In this document: positions 8,618 through 17,612 of the stretch, piece by piece | Numbering within the stretch: the first letter of the stretch is position 1 | Layout of the letters: every line of letters begins with the position of its first letter | Assembly: GCA_020445605.1 (NCBI GenBank) | Contig: JAGRGH010000031.1 | Span: 124,001 to 188,000, forward strand | DNA length: 64,000 bases | Reading direction: 5' to 3' | Origin: Chromatiales bacterium | GTDB lineage: Bacteria > Pseudomonadota > Gammaproteobacteria > JAGRGH01 | Made by a program: the position numbers and the translations under genes | The notes under the pieces: model-generated | Seen by the model: only the letters and a program-made list of their open reading frames with translations | Databases searched by the model: none | Told to the model about the DNA's origin: nothing

Positions 8618-9179
8618 ACTCGGCCCGGCCCAGCGGCGCGCCGTCTATGCCATCGCGCTCGACAGCCTGCGCGCGGCCGTCACCGGTCGACCGCGCGTGC
8701 TGCACGCCGATGACACGCCCGCTGGCCTGGAGCGTCGCGGCGCGGCGTTCGTAACCCTGCACCGCCATGGCATGCTGCGCGGCTGCATCGGTACCGTTGA
8801 TGCCTATCGACCGCTCGCTGAGGACATCGCCGCCAACGCGGCCGCGGCCGCGCTGCGCGATCCGCGCTTCCCGGCGCTGCGCCCGGCGGAACTCGATGAT
8901 CTGGAACTCGAGGTCGCGGTGCTCTCCGAGCCAACGCCGCTGACGTTTGCAACGGAGAACGACCTTCTGGGCCAGCTGCGACCCGGGCAGGACGGTCTGG
9001 TCATCGAATGCGCCGGACGCCGTGCGACGTTTCTGCCCTCGGTCTGGGAACAGCTGCCCGAGTCGGCCGATTTCCTTGCCGCACTCAAGCGCAAGGCGGG
9101 CCTGGATGCGGGAACCGCCTGCAAGGGCCTGAGTGCCTGGGTCTACAGCGTCGAGTCGGTCGACGCGGGCGATGCCTGA
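8604..9179 (+). CDS. amrA: AmmeMemoRadiSam system protein A (AMMECR1-like)
   Basis: A 191-residue AMMECR1-domain protein, containing the signature GMLRGCIGTVD (LRGCIG is the AMMECR1 hallmark), then DPRFPALRPAELDDLELEVAVLSEP split over two helices/strands and FLPSVWEQLPE. It overlaps the 3' end of amrB by 14 bp (8604-8617), supporting the start MPSAELGP over the longer open frame from 8529. Function unknown; it co-occurs with amrB and amrS across bacteria and archaea. Confidence 0.93.
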   Translation: MPSAELGPAQRRAVYAIALDSLRAAVTGRPRVLHADDTPAGLERRGAAFVTLHRHGMLRGCIGTVDAYRPLAEDIAANAAAAALRDPRFPALRPAELDDLELEVAVLSEPTPLTFATENDLLGQLRPGQDGLVIECAGRRATFLPSVWEQLPESADFLAALKRKAGLDAGTACKGLSAWVYSVESVDAGDA

Positions 9180-9239
9180 GCGCCGAACCGGACAGACGGC
9201 TGGCAAACGCTTTTCAGCGGCCTGCTAAACTGCCGGCCC

Positions 9240-9455
9240 ATGATGAAATACATGTGGATCATCCTGCCGAAGATCGCCTTCTGGCTGATCATCATCGGCG
9301 TCGCGCTGCTGCTGGTGCCGAACCCGCGCTGGTCGCCGGCAATCGCCTACACCCTGATCGGCTCCGGCGTCGGCTTCATGCTCGCCGGTATCGTCGCCAT
9401 CGCCAGGAGGCGCAATCAGCGCCCGGCCAACGCACCGCCGCGGACTGACGACTGA
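9240..9455 (+). CDS. Small two-TM membrane protein
   Basis: A 71-residue protein with two hydrophobic helices (about residues 5-27 and 33-55) and a basic, disordered tail (RRRNQRPANAPPRTDD). No family recognised. It lies 60 bp downstream of amrA on the same strand and could be read through from that operon. The start could be either of two consecutive ATG codons. Confidence 0.65.
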   Translation: MMKYMWIILPKIAFWLIIIGVALLLVPNPRWSPAIAYTLIGSGVGFMLAGIVAIARRRNQRPANAPPRTDD

Positions 9456-9623
9456 GGCGCCACTGCCCGGACGGTTTCTCGGAATCTGCCCCGGCTGATA
9501 GCGCCCGGACGTATCCGCGCATTGCAATTGCGGCGGTGACACCCCGCATACGTGGACATTCGAACGCAGCCGCGTAGCGCCCGGTCTGTATACCTACTCA
9601 CGCTCCGACAACGAGGATTCCCG

Positions 9624-10001
9624 ATGAAAGTCGCCTATGTTTTCAATTCGAACATGGCCACCACGTTCAAGCTTGCCACGATGATCCTGCCCCAGCTCGA
9701 GCAGGGCATTCATGGCGCCGAGGTGGTCGGCATGATGTTTTTCGACGACAACCTGTTCATGCTGAGAAAAGGCGATCCGGTCGGTGAACGCCTGGCGAAA
9801 GTCGCCAAGGAACAGAATATTCTGTTGATGATCTGCGATCAGTGCGCAGTGCGCCGCGGCATGGCGGATGGTGAATTCCATCAATGCGGTACCGGGCAGG
9901 TGACCGCCAAAGACACCGTCGAAGGCGTTGTGGCCGGGTGCTTTCCGCAACTGTATCAAGCGTTGTCAGGAAACCCGCCGGACCAGGTGATCTCCCTGTG
10001 A
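9624..10001 (+). CDS. DsrE/DsrF-like sulfur-relay family protein
   Basis: A 125-residue DsrE-fold protein. It starts KVAYVFNSNMA, contains the family's hydrophobic strand and GAEVVGMMFFDDN loop, and carries a CX2C (ICDQCAVRRG, C71/C74) plus C88 (HQCGTG) and C106 (VAGCFP). DsrE-family proteins pass sulfur on conserved cysteines in sulfur oxidation, tRNA thiolation or related sulfur transfer; the CDQC spacing suggests a redox or persulfide site. An AGGA-type ribosome-binding site (ACGAGGATTCCCG) precedes the ATG. It stands alone: no dsr, sox or tus genes are nearby. Confidence 0.8.
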   Translation: MKVAYVFNSNMATTFKLATMILPQLEQGIHGAEVVGMMFFDDNLFMLRKGDPVGERLAKVAKEQNILLMICDQCAVRRGMADGEFHQCGTGQVTAKDTVEGVVAGCFPQLYQALSGNPPDQVISL

Positions 10002-10125
10002 AAGCACCACAGGCGTCGGTGGTGTCAGCCGTCGGTTGACAAGATCACCCGGCGCTCTCGGAAGAATCCACAAAAACCGTCGTTCATGCGGTCGGCCGCC
10101 CCTTGCGGCCGGCCGATCAGCCCGC

Positions 10126-11172
10126 TCAGAAATCGCTCTCGGTTGCAAACGGCCAGCCGGTGATGCCCCCACGCAGCGACAGTGCGTGAATCCCGAACTG
10201 ACCGAGCAGCGTGGCAGCCACCGCGCTGCGCTTGCCGCTTCGGCAGTACACGATGTAGGGCGTTTCGCTGTCGAGTTCCGCCACGCGCTGGCGCAGGCGT
10301 TGCAGCGGTATGAGGCGCGAATCGGGGATGCGCGACTCCTCGTGTTCCTCGTCGTAGCGCACGTCGAGCAACTGGTGACCATGACTGATCAGATCGGGCA
10401 CGACATCCGCATCGATCTCGTGCAGCACGCGGTTGGCCACGAGTTGCCGGTAATCGTCGGCCGCGAGCACCAGCAGTTCACCGTCTTCGGTCATGCGCAC
10501 GGTGGCGCTGCGCAGGCCGCCCGTCAACAGCGCGTGCTCGCCGAAGCCGTCGCCGGGACCAATCTCATTGACCTTGACCGTGCCCGGATCGTAGGCGTCG
10601 CGCTCCCAGACTTCGGCACGCCCGCGCACCAGCACGAAGAACGAGTCACCGGGATCGCCCTGGCGCACGATCTCCTCGCCCTTGCCGGCGCTGCGTGAGG
10701 ACATGCCGCGGATGATCTCTGGAACCAGTTCCGGCGCGATCTCGCGAAACGCACGGCATTTGCGCACGGACTCGACCCGCTCGGCGCAGTGGTCACATTC
10801 CGCGGCCGCCGCGCGGGCGGTCTGATCCCAGATCAGCAGATCATCGACGAGGTCCGCATTGCCGATGGCCAGGATCGCTCCCGCGCGTGCCGTGACCCGC
10901 ACGAAGTTGCCCGGCGCCACGGGTGCCAGGACCTCGCGTGCCGGCGCGCGTACCACGCGCTGCGGCAGGTCTGCGATCTCGACGACAATCTCACCGCGCG
11001 TAACGAACAGGTGCAGAACCGCGCCTGTGCCCTCGATCGTGACCGTCTCGCGATCCTGCAACTGACGCACATCCAGCGCCTGCGCCGCCTCCAGGCGCAT
11101 TGGCTCGGCGAGGACATGGAATGGAAACACGCGCTCGCGCGCCAGTTCGGCGGACAATTCTTCGGGTGTCAT
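10126..11172 (-). CDS. Cyclic-nucleotide-binding / rhodanese domain protein
   Basis: A 348-residue cytoplasmic protein. Residues ~20-115 resemble a degenerate cupin/cNMP-like beta-roll, a second, clear cyclic-nucleotide-binding domain spans ~140-250 (phosphate-cassette-like GDGFGEHALLTGGLRSATVR), and residues ~255-345 are a rhodanese with active-site Cys310 in CRSGKRS. A link segment has three cysteines (CDHC, KC). The pairing suggests ligand-gated sulfur transfer or redox regulation. The ATG at 11172 (MTPEELSAE) begins the plausible protein; the longer open frame upstream is arginine/proline-rich. It is a single gene converging with the DsrE-like gene. Confidence 0.85.
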   Translation of the reverse strand: MTPEELSAELARERVFPFHVLAEPMRLEAAQALDVRQLQDRETVTIEGTGAVLHLFVTRGEIVVEIADLPQRVVRAPAREVLAPVAPGNFVRVTARAGAILAIGNADLVDDLLIWDQTARAAAAECDHCAERVESVRKCRAFREIAPELVPEIIRGMSSRSAGKGEEIVRQGDPGDSFFVLVRGRAEVWERDAYDPGTVKVNEIGPGDGFGEHALLTGGLRSATVRMTEDGELLVLAADDYRQLVANRVLHEIDADVVPDLISHGHQLLDVRYDEEHEESRIPDSRLIPLQRLRQRVAELDSETPYIVYCRSGKRSAVAATLLGQFGIHALSLRGGITGWPFATESDF

Positions 11173-11257
11173 CTCAAAGGCCGTTGCACAGTGTTGAAAA
11201 CCGCCCGCCGCACGCGCCGGGCACCAAGTGGGACGGCGATTATACGGCGGCGATCGG

Positions 11258-12358
11258 TCATCGCCCCTGCGTTTTTTGCTTGTGCGATTCCACTTCGGAG
11301 GGTTGCGCAAGTACCGCATAGGTCTCATCCGGGCGCGCGCTGCCGTCGACCACGACCGCCAGGGTCCGCGCGATCTCATCCGCGATCGGCGGATAGTAGT
11401 GAATGCCGTCTATGTAATTGCCGTCCGCGCGCGTGATTCGGCTCGGCCGACTGAAGTCCACGATCCAGACATTCGACAATCTCCTCGCCTCGCGAACGAG
11501 TTTCGCCTTGCAAAGCTCCCAAAGCCGGCTGCTGATGGTCCCCGGCTTCGGCTGATGATGAAAATGAGCGGGTGGAATCAGGAAGATCAATCGCGTCGCG
11601 TCTGGAAACATCGCCATGCGTTCGACGACCCGATCCACATCCGGGAACGCCAGAGGACCTGGGTCTGCCGGACCAAAAAGCAGCGCGGGGCGGGTCTCGT
11701 AGATCCGCCTGCGATCGTCCTCGGGGCTGTTCGCTCGTGAATACAGGCCCTGCGTGAAGTCGTGGTAGCCGCGCGCATCGCGTGGTGAGCGCGGAAAGCC
11801 GAGGAGCGCACGAAACTGATACCAGGCATCGGCCAGGGTCCTGCCGCTGAGTCCCGGCCAGTCGTTCGAATCATCCGCATCGAAAAGCGCGTAGGGATAC
11901 TCGTCGCCACGGTTCGCTATGAAAGGCGGATGTCCCTCGAGGTGACAGGCCCCGACGTCAAAGCCCAGGATGATCGTCCGTACGTCTTGGTGGTGACGGC
12001 GAAAGTGCTCCAGCATCGCGTGCATTTCGAATGGCGATGCGGCCGGCATCGCGAGGTTCACGAATCGCCCGCCCAATCCGGCATCCAGCGCGTCGGGCTT
12101 CAGCAGCATGATTGCCGAGTTGCCCACAACCGCGCTGTCGAACGACCTGACTCGGGCCAGCGCTGCATTGAACACGCGCGCCGAGTTGGACAGTGGATGG
12201 CGCTGCCATGCGGGCGAGAACGGCACGGTCTGATAGGGATCGACGATCAGCACGAAGGCGTACGCACCGATCAGGCTCGCAACGAAAGCCAGCGCACCGC
12301 GACGCACGAAAGCGCGCCAGGCGACCTCGGACTCAGAACTGGAAGTAGATGAACTCAT
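11258..12358 (-). CDS. Membrane-anchored partner of MBOAT acyltransferase (SGNH/AlgX-like role proposed)
   Basis: A protein of ~366 residues with one N-terminal transmembrane helix (about residues 16-36, LAFVASLIGAYAFVLIVDPY) and a large extracytoplasmic domain. The segments DSAVVGNSAIMLLKPD, FVNLAMPAASPFEMHAML and the C-terminal DGIHYYPPIADEIA fit an SGNH-hydrolase-like fold, where GNS and DxxH would carry the catalytic residues. It overlaps the MBOAT 3' end, the usual arrangement for O-acetylation pairs (AlgI with AlgX/J). The ATG at 12358 is chosen; a GTG at 12373 is also possible. The exact acceptor is unknown. Confidence 0.75.
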   Translation of the reverse strand: MSSSTSSSESEVAWRAFVRRGALAFVASLIGAYAFVLIVDPYQTVPFSPAWQRHPLSNSARVFNAALARVRSFDSAVVGNSAIMLLKPDALDAGLGGRFVNLAMPAASPFEMHAMLEHFRRHHQDVRTIILGFDVGACHLEGHPPFIANRGDEYPYALFDADDSNDWPGLSGRTLADAWYQFRALLGFPRSPRDARGYHDFTQGLYSRANSPEDDRRRIYETRPALLFGPADPGPLAFPDVDRVVERMAMFPDATRLIFLIPPAHFHHQPKPGTISSRLWELCKAKLVREARRLSNVWIVDFSRPSRITRADGNYIDGIHYYPPIADEIARTLAVVVDGSARPDETYAVLAQPSEVESHKQKTQGR

Positions 12359-13739
12359 TGACCGGCGCGCCACCCACCCAGATGATCAACGCTGCACTAC
12401 CAACGCCGGTCGCCCATGCCATGCGTGGATCGGGTCGCATCCTTTCGAATACCCAGACCTGACTGGACGGACCGATCAGCGCGATACAGCCTGCCAGCAC
12501 AAACCAGATTGCAGGCGAGCCATCGGCAAATGGCTCCCAGGTACCGTTCCAGCTCCAGCCGTGCATCGCCGCCCACATGGTGCCAACCGACGAGAAGTTC
12601 TCGGCGCGAAACAATACGGCTGTTTCAACGATGAACAGATTGGTGACCACTATCGCAAGAGCCAAAGGCAGCGGCCGACCCAGCAGGCGCCACCAGCGGT
12701 GCGCTACAAGTGCGATCCCATGCGCCGCGCCCCAGACGACGAACGTCCAGCCCGCGCCATGCCAGAGGCCCGACAGCAACATCGTGAACAGTAATCCTGA
12801 GTAGAGTCTGGCGCGCCCGCGCCCACGCACCAGGGGCAAAAACAGGTAGTCGCGCAGGAACCGGCCGAGCGTCATGTGCCAGCGCTGCCAGAACTCCATG
12901 ATCGACGCGGCACGCATCGGCGCATCAAAGTTCAGCGGCAAGCGAAATCCGAACATCAACGCCATGCCGATCGCCATGTCCGAATAGCCGGAAAAATCGA
13001 AGTAGATCTGCCACCAGAACGCAATCGAAGCCAGCCACGCGTCCACAGTCCCTACGGCCTGGCCGGCAGCGGCGTCACCGAACACCGGATTGGCGATCAG
13101 CGCCAGATGATCGGCCAGGCCCACCTTCTTGAACAGGCCGATCGCGAGCAGCGCCGCACCCTGCCCCAGTCGCGACCAAAGCCCGTCGCGCAACGGATCC
13201 AGCGCGAACTGCCCAACGAGTTCTCCATGACGCACGATCGGTCCGGCGATCAGCTGCGGGAAGAACGCGATGTACGTCGCGTAGGAAAGTGCGCCGCCCT
13301 CCAATGAACGTCCACGCGCGATGTCCACGAGGTAGGAAATCTGCTGAAACGTGTAAAACGAGATCGCCAGCGGCAGCGCAATCGGCGCGACGGAGTATCC
13401 ACCGCCGGTGGCAAGACTCACGTTGCCAAGGATGAAGTCCGTGTATTTGAAATAACCGAGCGTGACGAGATTTGCGACGATGCCAAGCCACATCCACGTG
13501 CCGCGAAGGCGTGCCGTGGAGCCGCCGGCAATCGCCCGCCCGAAGACATGGTTCACGGCAATTGAACCGACCAGCAACGGCACGTGCCACGGGTTCCACC
13601 AGCCGTAGAACACCAGGGACGCGAGCGCGAGCCAGACGAGGCGCGGCGCGAACCCCACACCGCGCGCGGCCATGACCAACCAGCCCGCCAGCACGACGGG
13701 CAGAAAGATCAGCAGGAAAAGCTGGGAGTGAAACAGCAC
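12333..13739 (-). CDS. MBOAT family O-acyltransferase (AlgI/DltB-like)
   Basis: A 468-residue multi-pass membrane acyltransferase. It starts MLFHSQLFLLIFLPVV as AlgI-type proteins do (GTG start), has AGPIVRHGEL, the conserved NFDAPMRAASIMEFWQRWH segment and the catalytic-His motif LSGLWHGAGWTFVVWG. Members transfer acyl groups, often acetyl, across the inner membrane to polysaccharides or other acceptors together with a periplasmic partner; the overlapping gene downstream probably supplies it. No alginate or other polysaccharide biosynthesis genes are adjacent. Confidence 0.9.
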   Translation of the reverse strand: MLFHSQLFLLIFLPVVLAGWLVMAARGVGFAPRLVWLALASLVFYGWWNPWHVPLLVGSIAVNHVFGRAIAGGSTARLRGTWMWLGIVANLVTLGYFKYTDFILGNVSLATGGGYSVAPIALPLAISFYTFQQISYLVDIARGRSLEGGALSYATYIAFFPQLIAGPIVRHGELVGQFALDPLRDGLWSRLGQGAALLAIGLFKKVGLADHLALIANPVFGDAAAGQAVGTVDAWLASIAFWWQIYFDFSGYSDMAIGMALMFGFRLPLNFDAPMRAASIMEFWQRWHMTLGRFLRDYLFLPLVRGRGRARLYSGLLFTMLLSGLWHGAGWTFVVWGAAHGIALVAHRWWRLLGRPLPLALAIVVTNLFIVETAVLFRAENFSSVGTMWAAMHGWSWNGTWEPFADGSPAIWFVLAGCIALIGPSSQVWVFERMRPDPRMAWATGVGSAALIIWVGGAPVNEFIYFQF

Positions 13740-13819
13740 CTGCGGTGATCAGGCTTCGGCAGCGGTGCGCGGCACGCGTTGTTCGCAGCGGGTCTGCGAG
13801 GCGCGCGGAAACGGCCGGA

Positions 13820-14752
13820 TCATCGCTCCCGCTGCACGACGAAATCGGCGATCCAGCGCAGCGGATCGGCCGTTGCGTCGAAATCCAGCAAGGCGGCAAG
13901 CGCCTCGGTATGCAGCACGATGGCACGCTCGCGCGCCGCGGCGAGCCCGAGCGCGGAGGTGTAGGTCGGCTTGTTGTTGCGCTGATCCTTGCCCGCGGTC
14001 TTGCCAAGCTCGCGCGTCTCGCGCGTGACATCCAGAATGTCGTCGCGAATCTGGAACGCCAGCCCGATGCACTTGCCGTAATGATCGAGCGAGCTGCGCG
14101 CCTCGACACTGCAATTCGTCGCCGCAAGCCCGGCCATCGCGACCGCCGCGCGGATCAGCGCGCCGGTCTTGTGGATGTGCATGTTCTCGAGCGCGGCGAG
14201 GTCCAGTTCGACGCCGATCGCTTCCAGATCCAGGGCCTGGCCCCCGACCATGCCGCGCGACCCGGCCGCCAGAGCGAGCATGGACAACATCTCCAGCCGC
14301 CGCTCGGCCGGCACCGCCAGCGCCGGGTCTTCGGCAAGGATCTGGAAAGCGAGCGCCTGCAGGGCATCGCCGGCGAGGATGGCCGTGGCCTCGTCGAACT
14401 CGCGATGACACGACGGTCGCCCGCGACGCAGATCGTCGTCATCCATCGCCGGCAGGTCGTCGTGGACCAGCGAGTAGGCATGGATCAGTTCGACGGCGCA
14501 GGCGATTGCGTCTAGCCGCGCGGGCATGACGCCACAGGCCTGGCCCGCGGCATACACCAGCATCGCGCGCACCCGCTTGCCGGGGCCGAGCGTTGCGTAA
14601 CGCATCGCCTCGTGCAGATGCACGGGCGCTATGCCGGCACCGGGCAGTGCACGATCGAGCGCCGCCTCGACCCGGGACCGGCAGAACCGCCGGAACCCGG
14701 TCAGCGGATCATCCGTTGCCGGGGTCGAGGTCCTGGGGTTTGGCGGTTTCAT
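13820..14752 (-). CDS. ispA: Polyprenyl (farnesyl) diphosphate synthase
   Basis: A 310-residue all-helical trans-prenyltransferase that condenses IPP with DMAPP/GPP to farnesyl diphosphate. The first Asp-rich motif is DDLPAMDDDD (residues 98-107) and the second is FQIRDDILD; GKRVRAML and KTGALI motifs are present. It overlaps the 3' end of xseB by 44 bp, the classic xseB-ispA order, but no dxs follows: the next gene is the MBOAT protein. Product chain length is inferred from context. Confidence 0.93.
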   Translation of the reverse strand: MKPPNPRTSTPATDDPLTGFRRFCRSRVEAALDRALPGAGIAPVHLHEAMRYATLGPGKRVRAMLVYAAGQACGVMPARLDAIACAVELIHAYSLVHDDLPAMDDDDLRRGRPSCHREFDEATAILAGDALQALAFQILAEDPALAVPAERRLEMLSMLALAAGSRGMVGGQALDLEAIGVELDLAALENMHIHKTGALIRAAVAMAGLAATNCSVEARSSLDHYGKCIGLAFQIRDDILDVTRETRELGKTAGKDQRNNKPTYTSALGLAAARERAIVLHTEALAALLDFDATADPLRWIADFVVQRER

Positions 14753-14954
14753 TCTTTTCGGTCAGGATGCGCACGCGCTGTTCGGCGGCTTCCAGCGTGG
14801 TCTGGCAGACGCGCGAGAGCTCCACGCCGCGCTCGAACAGTTGCAGCGATTCCTCGAGCGTGGTTTCGCCGGATTCCAGCCGCTCGACCAGCTTTTCCAA
14901 CTCGTTCAGGGCGTTTTCGAAACTCGGTTCGGACGCCGCCTTTTTGGTACCCAA
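14709..14954 (-). CDS. xseB: Exodeoxyribonuclease VII small subunit
   Basis: An 81-residue coiled-coil protein: FENALNELEKLVERLESGETTLEESLQLFERG matches XseB throughout (SGE..LEESL..FERG). It is the small subunit of the XseA/XseB nuclease that trims single-stranded DNA; xseA is not in the window. The start is a TTG (14954) with a strong GGGGGGA ribosome-binding site directly upstream. It is co-translated with ispA and divergent from the membrane protein at 15083. Confidence 0.92.
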   Translation of the reverse strand: MGTKKAASEPSFENALNELEKLVERLESGETTLEESLQLFERGVELSRVCQTTLEAAEQRVRILTEKNETAKPQDLDPGNG

Positions 14955-15082
14955 GATTCCCCCCGATCGCCGCGTGATCTACCCGGACGAGGCTAGCCCA
15001 GTGCTGGTGCCGGCATCAAGCCGGTTGACCCCTGCGCGGGCATCTGCAACCGTGTGCCGTTCGCCCCCCTGAGCCGACGGAT

Positions 15083-15595
15083 GTGACCGCCCTGCTGCGC
15101 CTGTTTCTGGACCTTTGCCGCCTGCGCGCCGCGCCGCAGGACCTGCCGTCGGCGACCGCCCTGGCGGGCTGGACCGCGGGTCTGTACACGGCCGTCAGCG
15201 CGCTGGCCTACCGCATGCTCTACCCGATGGGTTCGCCGCTGCTTGCGGCCGTCGCCGATGCGCTCGTGCTGATCGCGTTCGTGCTGGTTGCACTGCGCGT
15301 CACCGGCAAACCCGCGCGTGCGGCACAAACGCTGAGCGCCCTGTTCGGCGCATCGATCGTGTTTGCGTTGCTGCTGCTTGCGCTGCTCGGCTGGGCACCG
15401 GCCGCCGGCGCGGACGGCACGCCGTCGCCGGTGGCCGGCCTGCTCAGCCTGGCGCTCGCGATCTGGCAGATCGTCGTGTTCGCGCACATCCTGCGCCACG
15501 CACTGGAAGTGAACTACCTGATGGCGGGCGCGATCACCTTCGGCTACGTTGTGGTGTCCGGGGCACTGATCGAGACCCTGCTGGGCAGCGCCTGA
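15083..15595 (+). CDS. Hypothetical multi-pass membrane protein (~170 aa)
   Basis: A GTG-initiated protein with four or five predicted transmembrane helices (for example residues ~55-75, ~85-105, ~118-140, ~148-167). An ATG two bases earlier runs into TGA at once, so the GTG is chosen. I do not recognise the family. It lies 5 bp upstream of mpl and is probably co-transcribed with it. Confidence 0.7.
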   Translation: MTALLRLFLDLCRLRAAPQDLPSATALAGWTAGLYTAVSALAYRMLYPMGSPLLAAVADALVLIAFVLVALRVTGKPARAAQTLSALFGASIVFALLLLALLGWAPAAGADGTPSPVAGLLSLALAIWQIVVFAHILRHALEVNYLMAGAITFGYVVVSGALIETLLGSA

Positions 15596-15600
15596 GCGCC

Positions 15601-16983
<1,383 letters not shown>

Positions 16984-16989
16984 ACGACG

Positions 16990-17601
16990 ATGAAGCCGCT
17001 CACCGACCGCATCCCGCTGTTCCCGCTCGGCACCGTGCTGTTTCCGGGCGGGTCGCTGAACCTGCGCATCTTCGAGCGCCGGTATCTGGATCTGATCCGC
17101 GAGTGCGCGCGCGACGGCACGGGGTTCGGCATCGTCGCGATTCGCGAAGGTCAGGAGGCCGGTCCGCCGGCCGTCCCCTACGCGGTCGGCACCTATGCCG
17201 AGATCGTCGACTTCGACCGGCTCGACGACGGCCTGCTCGGCATCACCGTCGCCGGACGTCAGCGGTTCCGGATTCTGGATACCGAGACGGCCGACAGCGG
17301 CCTGCACTCGGCCAGCGTCGAATGGCTTGCGCCCGTTCCGCCACACCCGCTGCCGCGCGCGTTCGCGATCGTCGCCGAGGTCCTGCGCCAGATGCTGGGC
17401 CGGGCCGACGGTCGACCGGCCCCCGTCGAGACACACTATGACGACGGCGCATGGGTGGCCGCGCGAATCACCGAGCTGCTACCACTGGAACGCGCCGAAA
17501 AACAGCACCTGCTCGAACTCGACGACGCCGGGCCGCAGATCGAGCGGCTCGCCGCCGATCTCAAGCGCCTCGCCGAACACGTGCAGAACCGCGAACAGTA
17601 A
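16990..17601 (+). CDS. LON peptidase substrate-binding domain protein
   Basis: A 203-residue stand-alone version of the N-terminal PUA-like LON domain: IPLFPLGTVLFPGGSLNLRIFERRYLDL is the signature. There is no AAA+ or Ser/Lys protease part, so it is not a protease itself. Stand-alone members are common in proteobacteria, have no fixed function and may bind protein substrates. It lies between mpl and the TMTC-like gene in one apparent transcript. Confidence 0.9.
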   Translation: MKPLTDRIPLFPLGTVLFPGGSLNLRIFERRYLDLIRECARDGTGFGIVAIREGQEAGPPAVPYAVGTYAEIVDFDRLDDGLLGITVAGRQRFRILDTETADSGLHSASVEWLAPVPPHPLPRAFAIVAEVLRQMLGRADGRPAPVETHYDDGAWVAARITELLPLERAEKQHLLELDDAGPQIERLAADLKRLAEHVQNREQ

Positions 17602-17612
17602 CCGCACGCACG

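Noticed and set aside
10005-10111. Two hairpins between the DsrE-like gene and the rhodanese gene
   Set aside because: CACCAC/GTGGTG (10005-10024) and CGGCCGC/GCGGCCG (10093-10111) have no T-run, so I do not call terminators.
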